Positions 1 to 10,005 of a DNA stretch of 64,000 nt are shown in pieces. The stretch's first letter is position 1, and the number at the start of each line of letters is the position of its first letter. The DNA comes from an uncultured Pseudomonadales bacterium (lineage in GTDB: Bacteria > Pseudomonadota > Gammaproteobacteria > Pseudomonadales > Pseudohongiellaceae), in the NCBI GenBank assembly GCA_947259995.1, contig CAMYOK010000002.1:722881-786880 (forward strand), in the 5' to 3' direction. Both the position numbers and the translations under genes were made by a program. The notes under the pieces are model-generated. The model saw nothing but the letters and a program-made list of their open reading frames with translations, was not told the DNA's origin and ran no database searches.

Positions 1-1025
1 TGTATGCCTTTTTTAATGTGCCAGTACAAACATTCAATGTGTTTAGTGCTATTGGTATGATCGTCGACACCGCGACAGGCACAACTGCTGATAGACAATC
101 GCCGTTGTATTTCGCGATTGCCATTGCACTGGTATGCGGATGCGCCTTCCTCATCTTGGGCGGCATTCGTCGCGTTACGGCTTTTACCAATCGCCTTGTA
201 CCTGTCATGGCGGTAGTTTTCTGTGGCATCTCCCTAGTAATCATTCTAATTAACCTGCCTTTGCTTCCGACCTTCTTTAGCCAAGTCATCGGTGGCGCCA
301 TCAGCCCCAACGCACTGTTTGGCGGCGGCATCGGGGTAGCGCTGGCCGAAGGGGTCAGGCGCGGATTGATGTCCAACGAGGCAGGTCAAGGCACCATCAC
401 TATGGCCGCCGCAGTCGCCGATAACGACCACCCATGCGAACAAGGCTTTGTGCAAAGCCTGGGTGTCTTCTTCGATACGATAGTGATTTGTACAATGACA
501 GGGTTTATCGTTGTCATTGCCCATCTTTGGATGGACTATGCCGACCCAGCATTATGGGCAGAGGCGAGCGCCTCTCGCATCGGCACTTATGTGAATTCGG
601 TACAGGCGTTGATTCCAGACGCTATCAGCGCCTTGATCACCATTATTGTCAGCATTTGCTATGCCTTGTTCGCGTTTACCACCTTGCTCGGCATGATTTC
701 ATTCGCTGAGATTTCGGCAACCTTCATTTCCCGGACCCAGCACTTCATCATGGGAGTTAGAGTCCTTGGCTCCTTAGTGTTTGTGCCATTCGGCGCCCTT
801 TCTGTACTTGCAGGTTTAGAACTTGGCAATCTTTGGGCAATGTCTGACCTTACTAACATCATGATGCTTTACATCAACATTCCCATTCTGCTGCTTGGCT
901 CGCCGTGTGTATTCAAAGCGCTCGCCCATTATCGGCAGACCAATGGTGGCAAGTTCATCTCAAGCACTATTGGCTTAGAGACAGAGCATTGGACGGAGGA
1001 GCATCAACGGCACCTGCCAGATTAA
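1..1025 (+). CDS. AGCS-family sodium:alanine/amino-acid symporter, 5' end outside window
   Basis: Partial gene: the reading frame is open from the first base, so the true start lies upstream and only the C-terminal part (about 340 residues) is visible. The protein is a polytopic inner-membrane transporter. It keeps the AGCS hallmark stretch around SNEAGQGTITMAAA, followed by alternating hydrophobic helices to the C-terminus. AGCS proteins import alanine or glycine together with Na+ (family knowledge); the substrate here is inferred. The stop codon overlaps by 4 bases the stop of a second, oppositely oriented AGCS gene, so the two paralogues are tail to tail. Confidence 0.85.
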   Translation, partial: YAFFNVPVQTFNVFSAIGMIVDTATGTTADRQSPLYFAIAIALVCGCAFLILGGIRRVTAFTNRLVPVMAVVFCGISLVIILINLPLLPTFFSQVIGGAISPNALFGGGIGVALAEGVRRGLMSNEAGQGTITMAAAVADNDHPCEQGFVQSLGVFFDTIVICTMTGFIVVIAHLWMDYADPALWAEASASRIGTYVNSVQALIPDAISALITIIVSICYALFAFTTLLGMISFAEISATFISRTQHFIMGVRVLGSLVFVPFGALSVLAGLELGNLWAMSDLTNIMMLYINIPILLLGSPCVFKALAHYRQTNGGKFISSTIGLETEHWTEEHQRHLPD

Positions 1026-2395
1026 GCCGCCTCACTCTTAGCAAAATAAGCTTTTGCCGCCTTATTCACTTTAGGTGCAAGCAAGAGTGTGGCCGTCATT
1101 GTTGGTATCGCCATCAAGGCATACATGGAGTCGATTAAGTTCACAACAATCTGCAATGACACCACAGAGCCTATTACCACTAAGCCCATATAGAACCAGA
1201 TATAGTGATGTTGGTATTTCGCGCCAATCAGAAAGCCTAGGCATTTGCTACCGTAATACCAGAACGTGAACACAGTGCTCAACCCTAGAGCCGATACCAG
1301 TACAGCCAATATAACTGAGCCCCCCATGGGGAACAGCTCACCAAAGGCGGTTGCCGTCAACGTTGCTCCATCGGCATCACCACTTTGCCAGACACCGCTA
1401 ATTAATATGACTAGCGCCGTGCAGGTGCAAACAATTAAGGTATCGACGATAGGGCCTAGCATTGCCACCAAACCCTCACGCACGGGTTCTTTAGTGCGCG
1501 CTGCGCCGTGTGCCATCGCTTCAGTACCTATGCCTGCCTCATTGGAGAATGCCGCACGCCGGATCCCTGTGATGATCACGGCGCCCACAACCCCACCTGC
1601 GACCGCATTGCCAGTAAAAGCATCACTGATAATGAGAGCAAAAGCCGCTGGCACTTCGCTTGCGTGACTAATCAATACAAAGCCTGTTAAAACAATATAA
1701 GCGCCAACCATACTGGGCACGATAATACGTGCGATGCGGCCCAATCTTGGGAGTTTTCCCAAGCCGACAATCAGCACAACAACAGCAAGTACACAGCCAA
1801 TAATGAGGTCGAAAGTGAAATGCGAGTCAGCCGCTGTTATGCCTGCGGGGATCGCAATCGTATCGCGCAGCACTTGGACTAATTGATTGATTTGAAAAAT
1901 CGGCAGAGTACCGAGCAGGCCCGCTAGGGCAAAGAAATAGGCCAGTGGGAGCCAACGCCTGCCAAGCCCCTCGCGGATGACGTACATCGGCCCACCTTGA
2001 AATTCCCCTTCACTATCCTTGCCCTTGTACATCACGGCAAGTGTACAAGTATAAAACTTAGTGGCGATGCCAAGCAGTGCACTGACCCACATCCAGAAGA
2101 TGGCGCCGGGGCCACCCATTGCGATTGCCAATGCCACACCGGAGACATTGCCCATACCCAAGGTGCCTGAGAGAGCTGTGCACAGTGCTTGAAAATGCGA
2201 AAGCTGGCCTGGTTCGTCCTCGTCCGGCGAACGCGTCAGTAAGCGTATACTTTCAGGGAGATGTCGATAGGGGATGAAACGCGAATAGATCAGGAAGAAC
2301 AACCCGCCCCCAACCAAGAGTATGACCAGTGGCAAGCCCCATAAAAATCCCGCGAGCTGACCCAAAAAGGTTTCGAGTGTTGTTGTGATATCCAT
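1022..2395 (-). CDS. AGCS-family sodium:alanine/glycine symporter
   Basis: A complete 457-residue polytopic membrane protein, the usual AGCS length. It shows the family signatures GTLGMGNVSGVALA near residue 95 and SNEAGIGTEAMAHGAA near residue 285, and about ten hydrophobic helices. It is expected to import alanine, glycine or a related small amino acid with Na+ across the inner membrane; the exact substrate cannot be read. The neighbouring convergent gene encodes a second AGCS protein that is clearly not identical, so this is not a recent duplication. The ATG at 2395 is the only plausible start upstream of the first helix. Confidence 0.9.
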   Translation of the reverse strand: MDITTTLETFLGQLAGFLWGLPLVILLVGGGLFFLIYSRFIPYRHLPESIRLLTRSPDEDEPGQLSHFQALCTALSGTLGMGNVSGVALAIAMGGPGAIFWMWVSALLGIATKFYTCTLAVMYKGKDSEGEFQGGPMYVIREGLGRRWLPLAYFFALAGLLGTLPIFQINQLVQVLRDTIAIPAGITAADSHFTFDLIIGCVLAVVVLIVGLGKLPRLGRIARIIVPSMVGAYIVLTGFVLISHASEVPAAFALIISDAFTGNAVAGGVVGAVIITGIRRAAFSNEAGIGTEAMAHGAARTKEPVREGLVAMLGPIVDTLIVCTCTALVILISGVWQSGDADGATLTATAFGELFPMGGSVILAVLVSALGLSTVFTFWYYGSKCLGFLIGAKYQHHYIWFYMGLVVIGSVVSLQIVVNLIDSMYALMAIPTMTATLLLAPKVNKAAKAYFAKSEAA

Positions 2396-2439
2396 GGAAA
2401 CTTATCCTAGCAGGCTAAGCTTCTGATGTCTGCGGCATT

Positions 2440-4035
2440 TTAGACTTGCTCAGCCCCCGCCCTACCGTTTTCAACGACGAAACTACGCTGCGTTCTAAGT
2501 TGCGAGTTAGGGTCCAAAATACCCGCGTCTTCCACACAGCGGTGGTCCACACGCCATTGCTCAGGCGTGACCGTACACATGACATAGCCGCGCTGTTCCG
2601 TTTCGATAAGTTTCACGTGAGGGTTTTGTTGTCGCAAGGCATCGTGCTGCGAGTTGAGCCCGCCGTTGGAAGTAATCGAGGTTCCAACAAACTCGCTAGC
2701 AACGGTACGGGAACTTGGCTCGTTCCAATCCTCTTTAACATCCGCTACCCAATAAGAATGGACATCCCCACCAATCAAAATAGGATTGGGTGTTTGGGCG
2801 CGCACGAGTTGTTTGATGATTCGGCCACGAGCTTCTGGATATCCATCCCAACCATCTGTGGCATACACCGCACTCCCATTTGCTCCTCGATTGTACTGGG
2901 AAAATAGCGTTTGTTGCGCCAGCACATTCCAACGTGCTTCATGATTTGCAAGATTATTGGCCAACCAACCTTCTTGCGCTGCCCCTAACAACGTTCTGCT
3001 CGGGTCGGTAAGCTCGCTACACAGATCTGCCATCACATTCGGGCCGCCACCAGTGAAATCACATGGATGATCACTGCGATACTGACGATCATCGAGAATA
3101 TTGAACGCCAACAAGTCTCCGAACACGATGCGTTGATACAAATGCAAATGTGCACCCTGGGGCTTAGCGCTAGAGCGCAATGGCATCATCTCATAGTAGG
3201 CTTGATAGGCCGCAGAACGGCGCTCTAGAAATCGCTGCGGATCATCACGGTCCTGTGACTGATCGTTTGCGTAATTATTGTCAACTTCATGATCATCCCA
3301 GGTGAATGCCCACGTCGTATGCGCATGTGCGCGTTGCAGTTCTGGGTCCATGCGATACAAAGAATATCTCGCACGATACTGCTCTAAAGTTTTAGGCTCC
3401 GGCCCTTCATGACGTCTTACCGTAAAACGGTTGGGATCGTTTTCATAAATATAGTCACCAAGATGCACAATGAATTGCGGGTCCTGCTCGACAAGATCAC
3501 GGTAGGCAGGATAGAAGCCTCGTTCATAGTGTTGGCAGGAAACGTAGGCGAATTTGAATTGTGCTAGCGGGCTGCCCATCACTGGCGTGGTGATGCCTCT
3601 GCCAATTCGGCTTTGATAATCAGCATAACGAAAGCGATACCAATATTCCCTTCCGGGGTTAAGGCCACGTAACTCGACATGCACACTATGCCCAAGTTCT
3701 GGATGCGCAATCACACTGCCCTCTTGCACAATGCGATTCATATTCTCCGTTTCAGAGACCTCCCAATGCACCAACATCGCCTCTGGGCGCATGCCGTATT
3801 CAACTTCGGTGGGATAAAGCGCAAGACGGGTCCAAATCACAAATCCGTCCGAAAGCGGGTCGCCAGAGGCAACCCCCAATTTGAAAGGATCCTCTGTCAA
3901 ACCACCTTGTGCGCGAACAGCCATACTCATCGCGCCGGGAAGTAAAGCGGCCGAGGCGATGAGCGAAGCTTTCTGCAACAAGCGTCGTCGAGAGAGCACA
4001 GTTTTTTTCTGATTGAGTTTATCTAAATAGTACAT
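2440..4035 (-). CDS. phoD: Alkaline phosphatase D / phosphodiesterase (PhoD family), Tat-exported
   Basis: PhoD-type metallophosphoesterase, secreted to hydrolyse phosphomonoesters or diesters in the periplasm. The start at 4035 is preferred over an in-frame upstream Met at 4092 because GGGAGAG lies about 7 bases before it and because the longer version would overlap the upstream receptor gene. The N-terminus has a twin-arginine signal (SRRRLLQKASL) ending near AVRAQG. Metal-site motifs follow in family order: YVSCQHYERG, HLGDYIYEN, TWDDHEVDNN and GGDVHSYWVAD. It probably shares a transcription unit with the TonB receptor that ends at 4056. Confidence 0.93.
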   Translation of the reverse strand: MYYLDKLNQKKTVLSRRRLLQKASLIASAALLPGAMSMAVRAQGGLTEDPFKLGVASGDPLSDGFVIWTRLALYPTEVEYGMRPEAMLVHWEVSETENMNRIVQEGSVIAHPELGHSVHVELRGLNPGREYWYRFRYADYQSRIGRGITTPVMGSPLAQFKFAYVSCQHYERGFYPAYRDLVEQDPQFIVHLGDYIYENDPNRFTVRRHEGPEPKTLEQYRARYSLYRMDPELQRAHAHTTWAFTWDDHEVDNNYANDQSQDRDDPQRFLERRSAAYQAYYEMMPLRSSAKPQGAHLHLYQRIVFGDLLAFNILDDRQYRSDHPCDFTGGGPNVMADLCSELTDPSRTLLGAAQEGWLANNLANHEARWNVLAQQTLFSQYNRGANGSAVYATDGWDGYPEARGRIIKQLVRAQTPNPILIGGDVHSYWVADVKEDWNEPSSRTVASEFVGTSITSNGGLNSQHDALRQQNPHVKLIETEQRGYVMCTVTPEQWRVDHRCVEDAGILDPNSQLRTQRSFVVENGRAGAEQV

Positions 4036-4055
4036 CTGTGCTCTCCCGTTTCTAC

Positions 4056-7000
4056 TTAGAAATCGTACTTCACACCAAAACGTGCTTCCCAAACCGATGG
4101 GTTCTGCTGAACAGTCTGCATCGAAGGCGCACTGAAGGACTCATACACATACTTACTATCAGCATTGATGCTCATTCCTACAACCCCTTCGCCAACGAAA
4201 GAACCTTGACGTAGGACACCCCATTCATCGTTCAGCAGGTTCCCGAGATTTTTCACTACGAAGAAGGCGCTTGCCTTGTCTCCTTCGAAGAAACCTGGAA
4301 TTTCCTGCTCAATGCGTAGATCAAACTTCGCCCACCAGTCTGCATTTTGCCCATTACGAGGCGTGACCTTGCCACGGTACTGTTCAAGGTCTTCGTTTTG
4401 AACAAATTGATTGAATGCAGCTAGATCAAAATCAGGACCGTAGACTACATTCGGATCGTTAACGGCAGGAACGTAAAGCAATTGACGACCATTGCTGAAG
4501 AAGCTTGAATCACCAAAAGCGCCATCCGAACGACTAAAGGTGTAGTTATATGGCAAGCCTTCATTAGCCGATGCGAATATATTCACACGCGTCGTATAAC
4601 CGGCAAAAAACTCTTTCGCATAGCCAAGATTCATAGTAAAGCGATGGGGTACTTCGTAGTTCGAAGTGGCCACACCCGGGCTCAATGGATCCGTCAAAGC
4701 GATGTTGCCGTAGTTAGACCCAGCAACAGAACTAGTCATTGGGTTGACGTCAGTCGACTGAATATAGGCATAACCTACATCCACACTAAGGCCAAAATCG
4801 AACCGCTTGCTCAAGCCCAATGATAACGCTAATGAGTCACCGTCATCCCCACTAACATTAGTCAAGATCAAGTCACCACTGCGGCCATTGATGGGCTCAT
4901 AGATTGGACGCCCATCTGGTGCATTTCGGCCTGTATCTTGAAGACCAATATCGCGGATAATTGCTGAGTCTTTTTTCTGCGTGTAGATCAGGTCACCAGT
5001 CAGAGTTGTATCGGGTGTGAGCTGATAACTTGCTCCTAACGCGTACTTCCACTCTGACGGCACTTCGAAATCAGGGTCGATAGCATTGACTTGCGAATCA
5101 CCGCTGGCATTGGTAACGCTATCGCGCAGGCTCTGCGGAATATCGAACAATGGGCGTCCAGAACCGGATAGATTTTCATTGAACAAATCAACGTTGCTAA
5201 TGCTGAACTGAGCGTTTGTAATACCGTCGTTCGAATAGCTATTCGAGATCCACACATTAGGATTTCCACCAGAGTACAAGCCAATTCCACCACGCACATC
5301 CAAGTCGTCACTGGCTGACCAGTTGAAACCAAGGCGAGGTTGCAGCAAACTAATTCCATCCATGTTCTGTTGATTCGAATAAGCATAGCGATTCGTGAAG
5401 TTCGCGTTCAGCGTTGGTTTGTCATCGCTGGTGTACCAGTCATAACGAAGTCCCATCAAGATATTTAAGTCGTCAGTGAGATAAAACTCATCTTGTAGAT
5501 ACAGTGTATTCGTAGCGTATGAGAACGAGGCGGCCGCATCGTCAGGGTTGTTAGTCCCAGCACCGCTGCCATAATAAACTCGAGAGGCCAGCCCCGCCTC
5601 AAAGTCCTCAATGGAATTAAAGCGATACTCGCCGACTGAATGTTGTACAAACAAATTGAAGACGTCGAGCTCTTCCGTTTCGAACCCACCGGTGATGGTG
5701 TGGTCGCCTGCATAATAGGTTCCAGCAAACTTGAACGTTTGGCTTTCCCAGTTAAGTGTATTGGATTGACGAGAGTCGTCGGGTCCTATGAAGGCTGTAC
5801 CGCTACCCACACGAATCTGCACTTCAGGGAAACCGCTGGCGGCGTCTAGTGAGTTCTGACGGTTGTCCAGCTCTGTACGACCGACGCGAATTTCAGTAGA
5901 AAAATTCTGAGTCCAATCCGAGAATATTGAGGCAGTCACAGACTTCATTTCTGCACCACGCTCATAGAAATGGCTATCGTAAGTTAATGCTTGTGCGAAT
6001 GTGTCAGACTGAGAAATATTGAAGCCGTCGTTGTAGTTGTAGACTAGCGATGCCCTGTGGGCTTCATTGATATTCCAGTCGGCACGGAGCAATAATTTTT
6101 CGTCCTCAACAGGCATGCTTGCAGGAATTTGCCCCGCATCATAGTTATAAACACGTGAAGTAACTTCCCGCATTCTTGCTATGTCGTCTAAACTAATCAA
6201 AGTTCCCATTGCCGGATGCTCAAACTGAGAAGTCCCTTCAAATTTTTCGTAGGCAGCAAAAACAAATAGCGTGTCTTGAATAACTGGCACTCCTACATTA
6301 AAACCATAACGCTTTTCTTCGTAGTCACCGGTATCAATCGTCACGCCATTGATACTGTCGCCTTTCATGCCTTGATCTGTGACATCGTAGAAAACGCCAC
6401 CGTGAATTTCGTTCTCACCAGACTTTGTTACGGCATTTATATTACAAGCCGTAAAGCCACCAAACTTGGCATCGAAGGGAGCAAACTGCACGACCACTTG
6501 TTGGATAGCATCGTAGGAGAAAGGCATGCGCTCGGTTGGATAGCCATTGCTGTTCAAACCAAAATTGTCGTTCATCCGCACGCCATCGAGAGTCAAGCTG
6601 TTAAAGCGCGGATTCGCTCCACCACACTGTATCGAGTCGCTGAAAGTTTCATCGATGTATACACGCGGATCCATGCGCACTATGTCGTTCAGACTACGGT
6701 CGAACACTGGGGCAGTTTCGAGGTCACTAAGATTATATTGACTCGTTGGCCCCGTGCCACCCGACGTATTCGCTAAGGCCGATGCTGTGACTGTGATGCT
6801 TTCAACGCCTTGACGCGGTTCAAGCGCAAGGTTCAATGAAAATGGATCATCAAGATTCAGGTATACATCGTTGATAATTCTGTTCTGATAATCGCTAGAG
6901 CGCACTTCAATGGTGTAAGGACCACCAACACGCAGACCCGCAGCATTAAACACTCCCGAGTCATTCGAAGTCGCAACACTGCGCGTACCGGAGGGGACGT

Positions 7001-7145
7001 GGGTAATGGTTATAGTGGTTTCTTGCGCGGGATTTCCTTGTGGGCCAGTGAGTATGCCGCGAATAGAAGATGATGTTTGCGCCAATGCAACACTGCTAAC
7101 ACCCAACGCCAAAGATACTGCAATTGCGATCTGCTTTAATTTCAT
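4056..7145 (-). CDS. TonB-dependent outer-membrane receptor (Oar-like, with carboxypeptidase-regulatory N-domain)
   Basis: A 1029-residue outer-membrane receptor. It has a Sec signal peptide (about residues 1-22, ending SVALA), a CarboxypepD-regulatory-like beta domain (about 25-110), a plug domain (about 125-245, including the FNSLTLDGVRMNDNFG segment) and a long beta-barrel ending in an aromatic residue (KYDF). The start at 7145 has AGGGGAAAT just upstream. Family members take up ligands with TonB energy; the substrate is not readable. The neighbouring phoD and nuclease-like genes suggest organic phosphate or nucleic acid, which is inference. The divergent gene starts 82 bp away. Confidence 0.88.
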   Translation of the reverse strand: MKLKQIAIAVSLALGVSSVALAQTSSSIRGILTGPQGNPAQETTITITHVPSGTRSVATSNDSGVFNAAGLRVGGPYTIEVRSSDYQNRIINDVYLNLDDPFSLNLALEPRQGVESITVTASALANTSGGTGPTSQYNLSDLETAPVFDRSLNDIVRMDPRVYIDETFSDSIQCGGANPRFNSLTLDGVRMNDNFGLNSNGYPTERMPFSYDAIQQVVVQFAPFDAKFGGFTACNINAVTKSGENEIHGGVFYDVTDQGMKGDSINGVTIDTGDYEEKRYGFNVGVPVIQDTLFVFAAYEKFEGTSQFEHPAMGTLISLDDIARMREVTSRVYNYDAGQIPASMPVEDEKLLLRADWNINEAHRASLVYNYNDGFNISQSDTFAQALTYDSHFYERGAEMKSVTASIFSDWTQNFSTEIRVGRTELDNRQNSLDAASGFPEVQIRVGSGTAFIGPDDSRQSNTLNWESQTFKFAGTYYAGDHTITGGFETEELDVFNLFVQHSVGEYRFNSIEDFEAGLASRVYYGSGAGTNNPDDAAASFSYATNTLYLQDEFYLTDDLNILMGLRYDWYTSDDKPTLNANFTNRYAYSNQQNMDGISLLQPRLGFNWSASDDLDVRGGIGLYSGGNPNVWISNSYSNDGITNAQFSISNVDLFNENLSGSGRPLFDIPQSLRDSVTNASGDSQVNAIDPDFEVPSEWKYALGASYQLTPDTTLTGDLIYTQKKDSAIIRDIGLQDTGRNAPDGRPIYEPINGRSGDLILTNVSGDDGDSLALSLGLSKRFDFGLSVDVGYAYIQSTDVNPMTSSVAGSNYGNIALTDPLSPGVATSNYEVPHRFTMNLGYAKEFFAGYTTRVNIFASANEGLPYNYTFSRSDGAFGDSSFFSNGRQLLYVPAVNDPNVVYGPDFDLAAFNQFVQNEDLEQYRGKVTPRNGQNADWWAKFDLRIEQEIPGFFEGDKASAFFVVKNLGNLLNDEWGVLRQGSFVGEGVVGMSINADSKYVYESFSAPSMQTVQQNPSVWEARFGVKYDF

Positions 7146-7158
7146 GATTTCCCCTAAA

Positions 7159-7176
7159 CTGTAAAGTAACTGCCTT
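7159..7176 (+). promoter_or_regulatory. Candidate PHO box between the receptor and the EEP gene
   Basis: CTGTAAA at 7159 and CTGCCTT at 7170 lie exactly 11 bases apart in the 82-bp divergent promoter region. PHO boxes are direct repeats of about CTGTCAT with this 11-base period. Each half matches only partly, so the support comes from spacing and from the phosphatase-like genes on the receptor side and the phosphatase-fold enzyme on the other. Tentative. Confidence 0.35.
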
Positions 7177-7227
7177 ATATTGAACGGATAGTTATCGTTG
7201 TAGCTCTTATATTTTCAGGAGATCATA

Positions 7228-8502
7228 ATGGTGCAATATTACAATTGCTTGTTCGTGGGAAACTTTTTAAAAAAATTATTGTCTTGGTTTTTTTGCAGTA
7301 ATATGACACTTTCCGACAACCCAATGCGAACGGGGCTTACCTATTTTTTGGCTTTAAATTTAGGAATTTTTTCTTTGACTGGATTTACTGAAGAAATACG
7401 AATTGCGACTTTTAATGTCAGCATGGAAGGCTCTAACTATGGCCGCCAAGGCGCGCAAGCAGCCAATGCATTGGCCGAACAATTAGAAACCGGAGAGAAT
7501 CTGCAAATACGAAATATTGCTGCAATCATTCAACGGGTACGCCCTGATATCATTCTACTCAATGAGTTTGACTACATCGCCGATCCGGAGCTCGGCGCAA
7601 AAGCCTTTATCAACAATTATCTGCAGAGATCGCAACACGGCGGCGATACTATTCATTATCCATATTTTTTTTATGCACCAGTCAATACCGGTCGCCAAAG
7701 CGGTTACGATCTCGACAATGATGGCATTATCGGCACAGGTGCAAATGATGCCTGGGGGTTTGGGCACTACGAAGGACAGTACGCAATGTTGCTGCTCTCG
7801 CGCTTTCCCATCGACAAAGCGTCAACTCGCACCTTTAAACAATTTCTATGGAAAAATTTGCCCGGCGCTAAAACACCTACAAACCCCGACGGCAGCCCCT
7901 ATTATTCCAAGCAAGCATGGGAAAAATTTCCGCTGTCGTCTAAGTCCCACTGGGATATCCCTATAGCAGTCAATGACGACACTATACATATTCTCGCCAG
8001 TCACCCTACCCCGCCAGTATTTGACGGGCCAGAGAACCGCAACGGCTTGCGCAATCAAGATGAGATCCGCTTTTGGTCGCTTTATTTGGACGAACAAAGC
8101 AGTCGTACATTCATCGACGACCAAGGCAGACAAGGTGGCTTAGCACATGGTTCGCGCTTTGTGGTGTTGGGTGACTTGAATGCCTCCGCGAGCGAAGGCG
8201 ATGGTCTCAAAGAGGGAATACGCGCTTTGCTCGAACACCCTACTGTTGGCGAATTTCAAGCGCCACGCAGTATCGGCGCACTTGAGGCCGCTCCTAATAA
8301 CCCTCTAGCTGCTAGCCATACTGCCACTTGGGGCATGCGAGCAGATTATGTAATCCCATCGAAAAACGGCTGGGCAATTGTCGATCAAGGCGTATTTTGG
8401 CCTAGCGCCAAGAGTAACGACTATTTCCTCGTGGAATCTCGCTCTACAAGCTCGGACCACCGTTTAGTCTGGGTATCATTGCAGTGGCAACCACGACTCT
8501 AG
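7228..8502 (+). CDS. Endonuclease/exonuclease/phosphatase (EEP) family protein, probably secreted
   Basis: A 424-residue EEP-fold enzyme. Motifs in order are IATFNVSMEG (metal-site Asn), LLNEFDYIAD (metal-binding Glu), SHPTPP, VVLGDLNAS (catalytic Asp/Asn) and the C-terminal SDHRLVWVSL. Family members cleave phosphodiester or phosphomonoester bonds in DNA, lipids or nucleotides; the substrate is not readable. The ATG at 7228 has AGGAG 6 bases upstream. A hydrophobic segment that could be the signal peptide only begins at residue 33 (MRTGLTYFLALNLG), so a shorter product from 7324 is possible. Divergent from the TonB receptor and probably in a common phosphate-related locus. Confidence 0.82.
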   Translation: MVQYYNCLFVGNFLKKLLSWFFCSNMTLSDNPMRTGLTYFLALNLGIFSLTGFTEEIRIATFNVSMEGSNYGRQGAQAANALAEQLETGENLQIRNIAAIIQRVRPDIILLNEFDYIADPELGAKAFINNYLQRSQHGGDTIHYPYFFYAPVNTGRQSGYDLDNDGIIGTGANDAWGFGHYEGQYAMLLLSRFPIDKASTRTFKQFLWKNLPGAKTPTNPDGSPYYSKQAWEKFPLSSKSHWDIPIAVNDDTIHILASHPTPPVFDGPENRNGLRNQDEIRFWSLYLDEQSSRTFIDDQGRQGGLAHGSRFVVLGDLNASASEGDGLKEGIRALLEHPTVGEFQAPRSIGALEAAPNNPLAASHTATWGMRADYVIPSKNGWAIVDQGVFWPSAKSNDYFLVESRSTSSDHRLVWVSLQWQPRL

Positions 8503-8568
8503 GGGAGTTTGCGCTTAGATCAACAAGTGATAGGCTGCTATGACAATCGTTATTGTTCGAGTACGCCT

Positions 8569-9972
8569 ATGACTGACACTCCGCGTTTGCCATCCCTATC
8601 GCAAGCAATGCTTTGCTTCGGTGGCAATTTCTTGATGATTTCGTTTGGACTGTTCGCTTTTTCCATCAGCCTACACATATTGCTTTTTTGCTGTCTTCTC
8701 TGGACCTGCCTACATGGCAGAGTGCTTGGTTATTCATACCTACAGTTACGCGAGATGATGAGCCAGGGCATCAGCAACGCCCTTCCTGCTATTTATATAT
8801 TTATTCTCATTGGCATGGTCATCGCCGCTTTCATGCGCAGTGGCACCATCGCAGCCTTGATCTATCATGGCTTAGACATCCTCAGCCCTACCTTTTTTCT
8901 TAGCGCTGGCCTTTTGCTGTGCAGCCTCATGTCTATTGCCACTGGAACCTCCTGGGGCACCGCAGGAACTCTAGGGGTTGTCTTAATTGGTATCGGCGCG
9001 ACGATGGGGGTGCCTCTGCCAATCGTGGCGGGCATGGTGGTAGCGGGAGCGACATTCGGCGACAAGTTATCACCAATGTCAGATACAACTAATTTAGCGG
9101 CAATGAGCGCCAACACAAACTTAAACCGGCACATCGGCTCGATGCTGTATACCACTGTGCCTGCCTACGTATTAAGCCTGATTATCTTTACTGGCATTGG
9201 GTTGCGTTATTCCTCCAATGCACTCCCAGCACAGGAGATCGCACAAATTCAAAGCGCGCTGGCGTCACAGTACTCTTTGTCACTCCTAGTCACCCTATTG
9301 CCATTATTGTTGATGCTAGTGCTTAGTGTGAAAAGAGTGGCAGCAGAGATCAGTATGAGCGCCAGCGTCGTGTGTGCAGTCACGATTGCGATCTTCTATC
9401 AACAACAAGCACCCGTCGACGTTCTCAACAGCCTGTGGAGCAACACACCCGGCCAGACAGGCGTTACCAGTCTAGATTCCCTACTTGGCCGTGGCGGCAT
9501 TACCAGCATGAGCTGGACACTTTTACTATCCCTGATGGCATTAGCACTCGGGGGCATTCTCTTTACCGCTGGGTTCCTACAGGCATTGCTGCAAGGCATA
9601 ATCGCCAGAGTGCAACGCACCACCTCTCTCATAGCTACCACTATTGGCGCGGGCATCGTTGGCAATATGGGCATGGGCGAGGCTTACATCAGCATTATTC
9701 TAAACTGCCAGTTATTTCGTAAAGCCTACGAAAAGAAGCGCTTAGACAATGCCGTGTTATCACGGACCGTAGAGGAAGGTGCCACCATGAGCACCGGCTT
9801 GATTCCTTGGACGACTGCTGGGGCTTTTTATGCCAGCACCTTAGGAGTGTCTGTCCTAGATTATGCGCCTTATGCCTTTTTAAATTATCTCAACCCAATA
9901 GTATCTATTGGCATGGCAGCACTTGGCGTTGGCCTTTTGCGCGGTACTGCGCAGAAACACGCACACACTTAA
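8569..9972 (+). CDS. nhaC: NhaC-family Na+/H+ (or Na+/malate-lactate type) antiporter
   Basis: Polytopic inner-membrane transporter of about 467 residues from the preferred start at 8569. Diagnostic NhaC stretches are TGTSWGTAGTLGVVLIGIG, ATFGDKLSPMSDTTNLAA and GIVGNMGMGEAYISII. The family exchanges cytoplasmic Na+ for H+, and some members move organic anions. The frame is open from a TTG at 8509, where AGGGGAG is too close for efficient initiation; the ATG at 8569 begins a normal NhaC N-terminus. It lies just after the EEP gene. With two Na+-coupled symporters nearby, it is consistent with a sodium-based transport economy. Confidence 0.88.
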   Translation: MTDTPRLPSLSQAMLCFGGNFLMISFGLFAFSISLHILLFCCLLWTCLHGRVLGYSYLQLREMMSQGISNALPAIYIFILIGMVIAAFMRSGTIAALIYHGLDILSPTFFLSAGLLLCSLMSIATGTSWGTAGTLGVVLIGIGATMGVPLPIVAGMVVAGATFGDKLSPMSDTTNLAAMSANTNLNRHIGSMLYTTVPAYVLSLIIFTGIGLRYSSNALPAQEIAQIQSALASQYSLSLLVTLLPLLLMLVLSVKRVAAEISMSASVVCAVTIAIFYQQQAPVDVLNSLWSNTPGQTGVTSLDSLLGRGGITSMSWTLLLSLMALALGGILFTAGFLQALLQGIIARVQRTTSLIATTIGAGIVGNMGMGEAYISIILNCQLFRKAYEKKRLDNAVLSRTVEEGATMSTGLIPWTTAGAFYASTLGVSVLDYAPYAFLNYLNPIVSIGMAALGVGLLRGTAQKHAHT

Positions 9973-10005
9973 GGCATACTCGGAACAACAAAAAAATATT
10001 GGACG

